Shown: piece by piece, positions 51,250-60,302 of the stretch
Numbering within the stretch: the stretch's first letter is position 1
How the letters are laid out: each line of letters starts with the position of its first letter
From: Methanoregula sp. UBA247
Lineage (GTDB): Archaea > Halobacteriota > Methanomicrobia > Methanomicrobiales > Methanospirillaceae
Assembly: GCA_002495055.1 (NCBI GenBank)
Contig: DADR01000067.1
Coordinates: 62,001 to 126,000 of the forward strand
Direction of reading: 5' to 3'
DNA length: 64,000 bases
Position numbers and translations under genes: made by a program
The notes under the pieces: model-generated
The model's database searches: none
Told to the model about the DNA's origin: nothing
The model's input: only the letters and a program-made list of their open reading frames with translations

Positions 51250-51575
51250 GCGATCTCTGGCACCGTCTGGCTGAAAAAAAGAATCTCGATGACACTCTGC
51301 GTCACGATATCGAAGATATTCTTGGCACACGGGGGAAAAAAGCCCTTGCAGCACTTGAAGCGGGCAAGATCAAAAAATATCTGGATTTTTTTGTCGTGGA
51401 GGGCAGGACTGCCGAATACGTAGTCGACGAAGATTTCTGCACCTGCGGTGATTTTTTGTACCGGGGCAGGACCTGCTGGCACCTGCTGGCAGTCAGGATA
51501 GCACAGGAAACCGGAACATACAAAAAAATCGACAGCTGGTACCAGGACACATGGAAAAAGCAGGAAATACGATAG
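51246..51575 (+). CDS. SWIM zinc-finger protein
   Basis: 109 residues. Helical N-terminus (RGKKALAALEAGKIKKYLDF) then the SWIM motif: CTCGDFLYRGRTCWHLLAV (C-x-C-xn-C-x-H). Such archaeal SWIM proteins may bind DNA or protein, and some work with recombinases. It overlaps nif3 and lies 48 bases before alaS. Confidence 0.85.
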   Translation: MSDLWHRLAEKKNLDDTLRHDIEDILGTRGKKALAALEAGKIKKYLDFFVVEGRTAEYVVDEDFCTCGDFLYRGRTCWHLLAVRIAQETGTYKKIDSWYQDTWKKQEIR

Positions 51576-51623
51576 AATATTTACCGTTTGTAATCAACTG
51601 TACTGACAATTAAGGGATTATTC

Positions 51624-54365
51624 ATGCTCGAAGAAGAATACCAGCTCGAATATTTTAAGACACAGGGGCTGACACGCAAGGTCTGCAAAAGTTGCGGTTC
51701 AGCGTTCTGGACACGTGACAGTTCGCGTGAAACCTGCGGAGACGCGCCCTGTGAATCCTATAATTTTATCGGCAATCCGATCTTCAGAACCCATACTCTG
51801 GACAGCATGCGTGAAGCCTACCTTTCCTTTTTTGAAAAACATGGGCATACACGCATCGAACGTTACCCGGTCGTCGCACGCTGGCGGGATGACATCTACC
51901 TTACAATAGCATCGATCGCAGATTTCCAGCCGTATGTAACCGGCGGGGTTGTACCGCCGCCCGCAAATCCCCTCACCATATCCCAGCCATGCATCCGTCT
52001 GAACGATCTCGACTCCGTGGGCAGATCGGGCCGGCATCTCACGACCTTTGAGATGATGGCACATCATGCCTTCAATACCCCCTCAGAAGAGATCTACTGG
52101 AAGGACCGCACGGTCGAACTCTGCGACCAGTTTATTGCGTCCATCGGTGGGGATATCACCAAAGTCACCTATAAAGAGCACCCTTGGATCGGCGGTGGCA
52201 ATGCAGGACCCAGTGTTGAAGTACTTATCGGCGGGCTGGAAATAGCGACACTGGTCTTTATGAGCCTCGGGCGGCAAAAGACCACGGGGACAGGTTATGC
52301 GCTGAATGGGGAGATGTACTATCCGATGAAGCTGCGGATAGTGGATACCGGGTATGGGCTTGAACGACTGGTCTGGGCTTCCAAAGGTTCCCCTACTATT
52401 TATGATGCTGTTTTCCCTGAAATGGTCAGCCGGGTGATGAGTGCGGCAGGACTTTCGCATATGCTTGACAATAAGGATTACACCAAAATCCTGGCACTCA
52501 ATGCAAAATTTGCCGGTCTTATGGACATTTCCGGAACCAATCTTTTCCAGCTGCGCAAGAAAGTAGCTGCGGCCATTGATGTATCACCTGAAAAACTCGA
52601 TAAAATGATCACACCCATAGAGAAGGTGTACGCGATTGTCGATCACACCCGCTGCCTTGCATATATGCTTGGGGACTGCATCGTCCCATCCAATGTCCGT
52701 GATGGTTATCTTGCACGTCTCGTGATTCGGAGGACGCTGAGGATGATGAATGAACTCAACATACAGGAACCTCTTGCGGATCTGGTTGAACAGCAGACGA
52801 AGATTATTGGCATGAATAAATTCGAACAGGACATTTCAGTAGTCCGCGAGATTATTGACCGGGAAACCGAGAAGTATGCATCTACACTCGAACGGGGTAC
52901 GAGGATCGTGCAAAAAATTGCAAAGGCATACAAGGCAAAGAGCCAGCGTATCCCCCTTACTGAGATCATCACGCTCTACGACTCACACGGCATCCAGCCT
53001 GAAATGGTCAGGGATATTGCGACAAAAGAAGGTGCTGTTGTGGACCTGCCGGACAATTTCTATTCAATGGTGGCAGACATGCATTCCGAGTCGAAAAAAG
53101 ATGTTGTGGAGGACAAAACATCGAAATATAACGAGCGTGTTGAGGGGCTTCCCCCGACAAAAAAACTCTACTACGAGCAACCATCCGATATTGAGTTCGA
53201 AGCAGTCGTTCTTGACTTTTTTGATGGGTATGCAGTTACCGACCAGACGCTTTTCTATCCGGATGGCGGAGGACAACCAGCCGATACCGGCACCCTGGTC
53301 AGTTCCGACAGCATGGTAAGGGTAGATGGGGTGATAAAGATCGGGGAAGTGATACTCCACCACATAACCGGAGGTGTACTCCATCGTGGTGAACGGGTAA
53401 AAGGGATGGTGGATGAGGAACGGCGGTGGTCGCTGATGCGCCATCATACAGCAACACATATTCTTCTCCACGCCGCAAAAGAGGTACTGGGTGCACATAT
53501 TCACCAGGCGGGAGCACAGAAAGGAAGTGAAAGTTCCCGTATAGATATCCGGCACTTCAAACACATCACTCCTGACGAACTCATCAAAATTGAGACTGAG
53601 GCAAACCGGATGATCATGTCCAGCCAGCCGGTTGAGATCTCGATTGAAGATCGTACAAAAGCCGAACAAAAATATGGTTTCTCACTTTATCAGGGGGGTG
53701 TTCCTCCAGGCAGGGACATCCGTGTGATTAAAGTCGCCGGTGATATCGAAGCCTGTGCCGGCACACACTGCCGGAACACTGGTGAAGTCGGTGCGATCAA
53801 AATCATACGGGTAGAACACATACAGGACGGAATTGAACGTATTGAGTTTTCTGCAGGTCTGGCTGCGATTTTCTACATGCAGCACCTTGAACATATTGTT
53901 CTCTCCTCCTCAGAGGTCCTTTCGGTACAGCCCGACAACCTTCCCTCGAGCGTTTCACGATTTTTTAACGAGTGGAAGGACCAGAAAAAAGAAATCGACA
54001 GAATGAGTTCCAGACTGGTGGATCTGGAACTACAGACGCTTGTTGCTGAATCCATCAGCGGTGTCGCTGTTATTGTCAAGCGAATCGATCTCCCCATAAA
54101 AGAGCTCACCGCACTTGCTACATCCATTTCTGAAAACGGAGGTATCGCTCTCCTTGCCGGAACAAGTGGTACCGTGCGGGTTGTGCTCACTTCCGGAAAC
54201 TCACGGGTGAATGCTGGCGAAATCATTACCCAGGTCTGCAGCATAATCGGGGGAAAGGGGGGCGGCAAACCAACGATGGCCCAGGGTGGCGGACCGGATA
54301 CAAACCAGCTTGATCTTGCCTTAAAAGTAGGACGCGAGCGGATAATAGCGGCACTGCATGGCTGA
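51624..54365 (+). CDS. alaS: alanyl-tRNA synthetase (archaeal type)
   Basis: 913 residues. An archaeal N-terminal extension with a Cys set (CKSCGSAFWTRDSSRETCGD), then the class II core (HGHTRIERYPVVARWRDDIY, FEMMAHHAF), the tRNA-binding helical part, the editing domain with HHTATHILLHAA and CAGTHC, and the C-Ala domain with a DHHA1-type GGKGGGKPTMAQGGG end. The next gene overlaps by 8 bases. Confidence 0.97.
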   Translation: MLEEEYQLEYFKTQGLTRKVCKSCGSAFWTRDSSRETCGDAPCESYNFIGNPIFRTHTLDSMREAYLSFFEKHGHTRIERYPVVARWRDDIYLTIASIADFQPYVTGGVVPPPANPLTISQPCIRLNDLDSVGRSGRHLTTFEMMAHHAFNTPSEEIYWKDRTVELCDQFIASIGGDITKVTYKEHPWIGGGNAGPSVEVLIGGLEIATLVFMSLGRQKTTGTGYALNGEMYYPMKLRIVDTGYGLERLVWASKGSPTIYDAVFPEMVSRVMSAAGLSHMLDNKDYTKILALNAKFAGLMDISGTNLFQLRKKVAAAIDVSPEKLDKMITPIEKVYAIVDHTRCLAYMLGDCIVPSNVRDGYLARLVIRRTLRMMNELNIQEPLADLVEQQTKIIGMNKFEQDISVVREIIDRETEKYASTLERGTRIVQKIAKAYKAKSQRIPLTEIITLYDSHGIQPEMVRDIATKEGAVVDLPDNFYSMVADMHSESKKDVVEDKTSKYNERVEGLPPTKKLYYEQPSDIEFEAVVLDFFDGYAVTDQTLFYPDGGGQPADTGTLVSSDSMVRVDGVIKIGEVILHHITGGVLHRGERVKGMVDEERRWSLMRHHTATHILLHAAKEVLGAHIHQAGAQKGSESSRIDIRHFKHITPDELIKIETEANRMIMSSQPVEISIEDRTKAEQKYGFSLYQGGVPPGRDIRVIKVAGDIEACAGTHCRNTGEVGAIKIIRVEHIQDGIERIEFSAGLAAIFYMQHLEHIVLSSSEVLSVQPDNLPSSVSRFFNEWKDQKKEIDRMSSRLVDLELQTLVAESISGVAVIVKRIDLPIKELTALATSISENGGIALLAGTSGTVRVVLTSGNSRVNAGEIITQVCSIIGGKGGGKPTMAQGGGPDTNQLDLALKVGRERIIAALHG

Positions 54366-55119
54366 TAATGTTGTAATTCTTGAACCTGGCGATGAGCGGG
54401 CGCAGAAAATTTCAAAGGCAATGGCAAGCCAGACTGCAAGTGATATCCTCCAGCTGCTTGCAGAGAACAAAAAAAGCCTTACTGAGATTACCGAACGGCT
54501 TTCCATACCCCTTACTACCGCAAAATATCATATTGAAAACCTGCTCGAAGCAGGTCTGATCACGGTAACAGAGACGAAATACAGTGTCAAAGGACGAGAA
54601 ATAAAGATCTATGCTGTGACAAACCAGCTCCTGATTGTAGCTCCCCGCCAGTCCAATGTGCGTTCGCTGTTACTGAAATACACGTCACTGTTCTGCATTG
54701 TTGTCCTCGGGACGCTGGCTGTGTCTGTCCTGTCCCCGCTCTTTTTGCAGGGTATCATGACCAGTGATAGTATAAATGAGGCAGAACGTCTGGCAGCTGA
54801 GGAATGCGGTGTTCCGGCAGCAAACGGAGCTGCGGAGACATTCTGCGTAAATGGTACCCTGACTCCTGATTTGATTGCCGGAGGAGCGAAAAGCATCTCG
54901 GATACGGGTATTACTAACCTCACTTCCACACCAGTCCCCGTTACCACCCTTGTACCCACACAGGTAACCAATCCCCTGCCTATCCCCCCGACTACCGGTG
55001 CATCTTCTGCAATGGTGACACCGGATATTGCATTGGCATTTTTCCTTGGCGGGATGGTAGTCATCTTCGTCCTCCTCTTGTATGAAATGTATCTCTGGAA
55101 AAAAATGAAAAATCACTAG
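54358..55119 (+). CDS. membrane-bound ArsR-like winged-helix protein
   Basis: 253 residues. An N-terminal winged helix (ISKAMASQTASDILQLLAEN, LSIPLTTAKYHIENLLEAGL, KYSVKGREIKIYAVT), a membrane helix (about 104-124), an outer Thr/Pro-rich loop (about 130-220) and a second membrane helix (about 223-243). This methanogen type places a DNA-binding domain at the membrane, perhaps sensing an outside signal. It overlaps alaS by 8 bases. Confidence 0.85.
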   Translation: MADNVVILEPGDERAQKISKAMASQTASDILQLLAENKKSLTEITERLSIPLTTAKYHIENLLEAGLITVTETKYSVKGREIKIYAVTNQLLIVAPRQSNVRSLLLKYTSLFCIVVLGTLAVSVLSPLFLQGIMTSDSINEAERLAAEECGVPAANGAAETFCVNGTLTPDLIAGGAKSISDTGITNLTSTPVPVTTLVPTQVTNPLPIPPTTGASSAMVTPDIALAFFLGGMVVIFVLLLYEMYLWKKMKNH

Positions 55120-55402
55120 ATTCCAGCAACCTTTTTTATGATTAAATAAACGGGTTAAGAATACAGGATCGTACAGGCCCGGTTCTTACATTTCAATTCG
55201 TTCTTCAAGCAAAGGAAAATAATTCCGTTTTTTGGAGTCCTTGCATTTAAAGGCTCCATAATTATTGGCATTAAGGAAGAATTCAAAAATAACCAGGAGT
55301 TTTTTTTTAAAATAGCACCAGAAGAGCGGGAGTAAAATCCCGCGAACCTGTCAAGTATCCATAGCAATATTTCCCGTTTTTAAAAAAAAAATGAGAATCT
55401 GA

Positions 55403-56227
55403 TTAGTGCTTTTTTATCAGGAATACTGATAATAAACCAAAAAGCGAGAGCGCGGTAACAATCGACAGTGGGGACAGAGGTGATTGCGTTGTTGTAGGCA
55501 GAGGAGTGGGAACTGTTGTCTGGGGGGATGATGTAGTAACAACGGTTGTAGGAGTTGTTGTTGGTACCGATGTTGCCGGCGCGACGACTTTGAATGTCTT
55601 GACACCAATATAGCCTTCAGAATCTTTAAAAGAAACTTCATAATCTCCAGGCTTGGTCACGGAAACCTGTTGCGTGAATTCTCCTGCTCCGGATTGTATA
55701 TACCGCTTCGTTCCTATCCACTGAGGCCCGAAAACAACCCCATCCGGACCTGTGACTTCAATCTCAACACCTTCATTTCCCAAGTCTTTGATTGATCCCT
55801 CTATCCTGAGTGGTTCTTCGGTAGTCTGGGTTATGGGGGAAGTAATCGTTATTTCATTCGAACGGTCAATGAGTTTTGGGAGTTGCAGAATCACTGAATG
55901 AGTCGATAGTTTTCCTTCATCAGGTCCAATGAACTGGATCTCCACTTTGTATTGACCACCGGGCAATCCCTTGGTATCAAATAACAGGTACTGGGTGGTT
56001 TGAATATCCTGGATGGTAATGGACTGGCGTCTGAGAGGCGTAGCCGTATATCCTGACTGGTAGACCACAACATCAAAGGTTGTCCCGGCCGGGAAGTTGC
56101 TGTCAATCGAGCATTTTAACGGGATACCGACCTGGACTGTTTCAGGACAGCTGAGATCTAGCTGGTAAGCGGATGCACTTCCGACAATACACATCAGGAA
56201 TAATGCGATGAGTACAATCTTTTTCAT
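55403..56227 (-). CDS. surface protein with Ig-like domains and C-terminal anchor
   Basis: 274 residues. Signal peptide (about 1-20), two beta-rich Ig-like domains (about 21-118, with LDLSCPETVQVGIPLKCSID, and 120-215), a Thr/Pro-rich stalk (about 218-248) and a membrane helix with KKH end. A secreted, membrane-anchored protein, probably glycosylated on the stalk. Function unknown. The gap 55120-55402 on its 3' side shows no gene. Confidence 0.75.
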   Translation of the reverse strand: MKKIVLIALFLMCIVGSASAYQLDLSCPETVQVGIPLKCSIDSNFPAGTTFDVVVYQSGYTATPLRRQSITIQDIQTTQYLLFDTKGLPGGQYKVEIQFIGPDEGKLSTHSVILQLPKLIDRSNEITITSPITQTTEEPLRIEGSIKDLGNEGVEIEVTGPDGVVFGPQWIGTKRYIQSGAGEFTQQVSVTKPGDYEVSFKDSEGYIGVKTFKVVAPATSVPTTTPTTVVTTSSPQTTVPTPLPTTTQSPLSPLSIVTALSLFGLLSVFLIKKH

Positions 56228-56313
56228 ATCTACAGCATCGAATGGCCGAAATTAAAAGGTTTCCCGTTAATATCATTGGAAAAAAGATACTCTTTTAAGG
56301 TAATCTGATAGGG

Positions 56314-56916
56314 CTATATTAATCCGATAAAATTGTTCAGCAGGCGCAGACCAATCGCACCACTCTTTTCAGGATGGAACTGGACACCAAACGCATTCTT
56401 GTTTCCCACCGATGAGGAAAACGGACAGATATACCGGGTTGACGTTAGTGTATATTCGGGAAAGGTATCAACAAAATAAGAGTGTACAAAATAAACATAC
56501 TCATCAGCTCCGAATCCGGTAAAAAGCGGGTTATCACCCGGAACGATCTCTAAGGAATTCCAGCCCATGTGTGGCACTTTCTGACCTGAACCGCGGGGAA
56601 ATCGCTTTACATTCCCCGGGATTAGCCCGAGCCCTTCGTGAATTCCATGCTCCTCGCTTGTTTCCATCAGCATCTGCATTCCAAGACAGATTCCCAGCAG
56701 GGGGACATCCCGGGTTGCTTCTTTGACGGTTTCTTTTAAGGGACCAAGCTGGTCCATTCCCTCGCGGAACGCACCGACTCCGGGAAGCACGAGACCATCA
56801 GCGGCTGCAATCTCGTCTTTCTCCGAGGTGATGAATGCATTCGCTCCGGCTTTTTCAAGTCCGCGTAATACGCTTCGCAGGTTCCCAAGCCCATAATCAA
56901 TAATGGCTATCTTCAT
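56314..56916 (-). CDS. hisH: imidazole glycerol phosphate synthase, glutamine amidotransferase subunit
   Basis: 200 residues starting MKIAIIDYGLGNLRSVLRGL. Class I amidotransferase triad: Cys in LLGICLGMQML, His and Glu in GVQFHPEKSG. It gives ammonia to HisF in histidine synthesis. No other his gene lies in the window. The start overlaps the PAPS-reductase-like gene by about 20 bases; a Met at 56919 is equally possible. Confidence 0.95.
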   Translation of the reverse strand: MKIAIIDYGLGNLRSVLRGLEKAGANAFITSEKDEIAAADGLVLPGVGAFREGMDQLGPLKETVKEATRDVPLLGICLGMQMLMETSEEHGIHEGLGLIPGNVKRFPRGSGQKVPHMGWNSLEIVPGDNPLFTGFGADEYVYFVHSYFVDTFPEYTLTSTRYICPFSSSVGNKNAFGVQFHPEKSGAIGLRLLNNFIGLI

Positions 56917-58321
56917 CATCCGTGCAACCTTCCTTAATCCGCCATTTTCCACCGGTTATCCAGTCCGAGGCAAGCCCCTGTGCCTGCTGCCATTGTTCGA
57001 GTTGTGTACGCCAGGTCTCCCAGAGCTGGGGATATTCTGACTCGATCATATGTATCAATGCCATATCACTTGACGGGCACATGAAGCACCCAATACGGTC
57101 CAGGTGATGCTCATACAGGATATTGTACGGTGCATGCTCGCGCAGAAGGTAGAGCCAGACATGAAGTGCAGTCCAGTTGTGTATGGGGGCTGCGGAGAGC
57201 TGCCCACGGACATTGGGGTTTCTCCAGACACGGTCACTCTGTGCCCGCATAGCTGATTCATATCTCCTCTGGCCAATAAAGGACAGACATTCACCCCAGT
57301 GTTCCCGTATCAAATTCGCCACGGGAGTCAGTTTGCATACCTTGCAGCACCAGCGGGCATTTACTGCAGGTGGTCCCCGTTGTTTAAGGTTTTCCAAGAA
57401 CCGGGTTTTTCCATCAGTGCGGATTACCTCAAGCCCGTAGTGCCGCGATGCATCGTCAACATTGGCATAGGTTTCAGGAAACTCCATACCGGTATCGGCA
57501 AAAAGCATCGGTACTTTACCAACAGATTTTATCACCACCAGCAGGGTAGCAAGACTATCCTTTCCCCCGGAATATGAGACATTTGCCACAAGATCCGGGT
57601 TTTGTTCCATCACATTTCTCACAAATTGAAATGCAGATGATTCTGCGTTTTGAAGCACGTCGGCATTTGCCGTTACAGCCGCATCCCAGCTTGCCTCACC
57701 GGGAATAATTGTCGAAGCTATGTTCCTTCGGGTTCTCGCAACCGAACCTTTCTGCATACGTCCTGCTGTTGTAGCGTCAACTTTTGCCCGCCCAACCCCG
57801 ACACATGAACCATCTTTTGCGAGAATGAATACTTCGTCTCCGGCACGCACTGAATCATCAATCGTAACCACCCCGGGTGCAAGGACACTCATTCCCTGAT
57901 CCCTGATGAAAGGAACTGCACTATCATCAACAACGATAAACCGTTTTTTGGGAGAGAAGAGACTACAGGCTTCGGGACGGGGAATGGGTTCCCAGCGCCG
58001 TTGTTGGGGAAAATACCGGATGATACCGGCAATACCTCCCCCGACAATAATCTCTTCCATACGGTCCTGGTCAGGCACTTTGTTCAGGAGAGCAAGATGA
58101 CCTTCAGGAATAAGCGGTGCGCCGAAATGCTCTTTGAAAATCCGGTTAATCAGTGCAATGTCTGCCGGAAATGCCGGGCGGGCATCACCCGGGGGTGTCA
58201 CGGGAACTTCCCGGGTCATTGTTCCACAGGAGCAGTGGTGAGAGAGAACCGGTGTGTGGCATTGATCACACCAACGTAAAAGGATCTTCCCGAGATAGGA
58301 TGGCCGCATCTTTGTATTCAT
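56897..58321 (-). CDS. PUA domain/PAPS-reductase-like protein with zinc ribbon
   Basis: About 474 residues. N-terminal zinc ribbon (WCDQCHTPVLSHHCSCG), a middle part with a PUA domain (VDDSAVPFIRDQGMSVLAPG, VRAGDEVFILAKDG), and a PP-loop domain VSYSGGKDSLATLLVV with Cys sets WCCKVCK and IGCFMCPS. The Cys pattern suggests an iron-sulfur or zinc site and RNA thiolation or sulfur transfer rather than true PAPS reduction. Several starts are possible (58327 GTG, 58321 and 58309 ATG). Confidence 0.85.
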   Translation of the reverse strand: MNTKMRPSYLGKILLRWCDQCHTPVLSHHCSCGTMTREVPVTPPGDARPAFPADIALINRIFKEHFGAPLIPEGHLALLNKVPDQDRMEEIIVGGGIAGIIRYFPQQRRWEPIPRPEACSLFSPKKRFIVVDDSAVPFIRDQGMSVLAPGVVTIDDSVRAGDEVFILAKDGSCVGVGRAKVDATTAGRMQKGSVARTRRNIASTIIPGEASWDAAVTANADVLQNAESSAFQFVRNVMEQNPDLVANVSYSGGKDSLATLLVVIKSVGKVPMLFADTGMEFPETYANVDDASRHYGLEVIRTDGKTRFLENLKQRGPPAVNARWCCKVCKLTPVANLIREHWGECLSFIGQRRYESAMRAQSDRVWRNPNVRGQLSAAPIHNWTALHVWLYLLREHAPYNILYEHHLDRIGCFMCPSSDMALIHMIESEYPQLWETWRTQLEQWQQAQGLASDWITGGKWRIKEGCTDDEDSHY

Positions 58322-58472
58322 TCGCACTGCAGGGATAAAAATGGAGGGGGAATTGTCAAGGGTTTATGAAGATACATGGCTCATCGTTTTATCGTTTTAC
58401 GAGATCAGGATCAGGTATCAGGCTGGATCGGGGGATTGATAAATACCAATCATCCACACATTATTGTAGTAT

Positions 58473-58733
58473 ATGATAGACACCTGGCTTTTTGCAGAAC
58501 TCTGCCTTATGTTCCTGTCAATCTGCGCCATCCTTCGGGCAATTCCCGGACCGACACCTGAAGACCAGCTGATTGGAGCAACCACAGCAATAACTATCGC
58601 CGCCGGAGCAGCACTTGCACTCAGTATTTCATGGGGAAACCTGTTCGTGCTGGATGTATCGATTATCCTTACATTACTCTGCTATGCAGGAACCATCGCA
58701 TATGCACGGTCTTGGAAAGGTGACACACCATGA
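58473..58733 (+). CDS. MrpF/MnhF-like antiporter subunit
   Basis: 86 residues, three membrane helices. The family pattern RAIPGPTPEDQLIGATTAIT matches the MrpF core (R-x-GP-x-xxDR). It overlaps the MrpG gene by ATGA. A TATA-like GATAAATA about 30 bases upstream suggests a leaderless transcript. Confidence 0.85.
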   Translation: MIDTWLFAELCLMFLSICAILRAIPGPTPEDQLIGATTAITIAAGAALALSISWGNLFVLDVSIILTLLCYAGTIAYARSWKGDTP

Positions 58734-59095
58734 GCGATACCATTATTGATACAATAATTTTCATTCTGCTCGTAGTAAGCGTCGGATTTGGTGTGATCGG
58801 GATTATTGGCCTTTTACTCTTTCCCGATATCCGCAGCAGGATGTATACTGCATTCAGGGCAACAACAATCAGTATCGGTGCCATTATAGTCTCTGTTATT
58901 ATGTATGCATTATTCACATTCCAATCGAGCGGGGGGGATCAATATGTTTCTCTGGTTCTTCATTCCCTTGTCCTGTTGTGTATCGTGATACTGGCAAATA
59001 TGGTACTTTACAAGACGATTCTCGATCGGACGAAAGCTGTTGGGAGTTGCCGGATAATACCAGATCAAAACAAAAAAAACAATACTGAAAAGTAA
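58730..59095 (+). CDS. MrpG/MnhG-like antiporter subunit
   Basis: 121 residues, three membrane helices. FGVIGIIGLLLFPDIRSRMY and the following FRATTISIGAIIV match the MrpG core (G-x-x-FPD-x-R-MHA). A polar tail of about 25 residues. No MrpA-E genes lie in the window, so this is an orphan F-G pair here. Confidence 0.85.
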   Translation: MSDTIIDTIIFILLVVSVGFGVIGIIGLLLFPDIRSRMYTAFRATTISIGAIIVSVIMYALFTFQSSGGDQYVSLVLHSLVLLCIVILANMVLYKTILDRTKAVGSCRIIPDQNKKNNTEK

Positions 59096-59412
59096 ATTTT
59101 TTTTAAATCTTATTATATCAAGAACTGCATGAACAGCGCATACGTCATATTGGTTTTTTTAACAAGACGTAAAAAGATTATTTCCCCTGAAATTATTATT
59201 TTTTTAGTGATTTGAGAGCAAATTTAAAGAATTGCGCATTTCGTTCAATATTACTTATTAAAATCGCTCTTGTCCGGATACTGCCATTTTGCAGTGATAT
59301 AAGTAACAATAACCATGAATTCTATGCACCAAAACGGAGTTACGACCAAAATATTTATTAATTGATAGATTGAAGAATTTTATAACCCTTTCCGGTAGGA
59401 GGTGGAATCAAC
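59096..59412. other. intergenic region, 317 bp, promoter only
   Basis: T runs just after mrpG may end its transcript. An AATATTTATTA box at about 59347-59357 and an AGGAGGTGG site at 59397-59405 belong to the Lys/Ala peptide gene. I see no other gene. Confidence 0.5.
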
Positions 59413-59493
59413 ATGGCAGCAGCAAAGAAAGCAGCGGCAAAGAAGCCGGAAGCGAAAAAGCCAGCCAAGAAGGCGGCAGGAAAGAAGAAATAA
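59413..59493 (+). CDS. 26-residue Lys/Ala-rich peptide (histone H1-like)
   Basis: A tiny gene with one of the best ribosome binding sites of the window (AGGAGGTGG, 7 bases before the ATG) and a clear upstream TATA box. The product is made almost only of Lys, Ala and Pro (starts MAAAKKAAAKKPEAKK), like histone H1 or bacterial HU tails. It would be very basic and may bind DNA or RNA. A longer plus frame from 59370 is in another phase and lacks these signals. Confidence 0.6.
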   Translation: MAAAKKAAAKKPEAKKPAKKAAGKKK

Positions 59494-60302
59494 TCTTCAA
59501 TTACCCCAACATGTTTTTTTTAAGATTTTTTATATTGTTGATTTCTCCGTGCAATATACAGGATTTGATAACCCTGCATAAGCAATAACTGGCTATCCGG
59601 GCACAAGGAGTATGATCGGCAAAATCCACGGTTATTGAAAGATTTGATTGATGTTCCTGACTGGTTAACAGCAGGTAATCGGGGGATATATTCTTTACAA
59701 AATTTTGAGCCGCTCGGTTTGAACCAACAGGATTGTCAATCCTCTTTTTATTCCTCTTTTATTTGTGCCAGAAATGGGTGAAAGTGAGGTGTAGTGCCTC
59801 CATGTATCCGGACTTGGTGCCCGGGAGATAATCTTTTTATCAATCTTTAACAATTCTGAAAAGTTGGTAGCCCTGCAGTTTATACATATTCGCAATGGGT
59901 CCAAGGTCAACACCTCCATCCCTGAACTTTACGAAATAGCCACACAATAATTCTGATTTATTGGTAGTACCGCTCACAACATAATTCATTTTTTCCGCTT
60001 GCATGTTGAGGGCAATTATTCGCTTCCTCTGTTTTTTATGTTCCGGAGACTGATGAGTTTCAGGTATTGCTGTGCAAAAAAGGCGTTTTGTACTGATCGA
60101 CTCATTTGTAATCGAGAGCCGGGTAGAATAGTAAGGCAAGCAGGTTGGCAGTAGTAATACCAGGAGGAAAAAACAGGCTTATCGTATGAATTGTGGAATG
60201 TCTCTAAATTTTACAAAAACACCTTGGATTTCCGGTTAGCCGCAGGTCAGATTCTGATCATTCCTGAATGCATGTACACTATTTCCCGAGGTTTTCAGGT
60301 AT
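59494..60302. other. intergenic region with one doubtful ORF
   Basis: A minus-strand frame at 59840-60139 (99 codons, only a TTG start; the Met at 60001 gives 54 residues ending YKLQGYQLFRIVKD) could be a gene or a fragment. It has no clear ribosome binding site. The rest shows no gene, RNA or repeat that I can support. Confidence 0.3.

Noticed and set aside
56314..58321. A histidine operon with hisH
   Set aside because: The neighbour is a PUA/PAPS-reductase-like gene and no other his gene is in the window; the overlap alone does not make a pathway operon.
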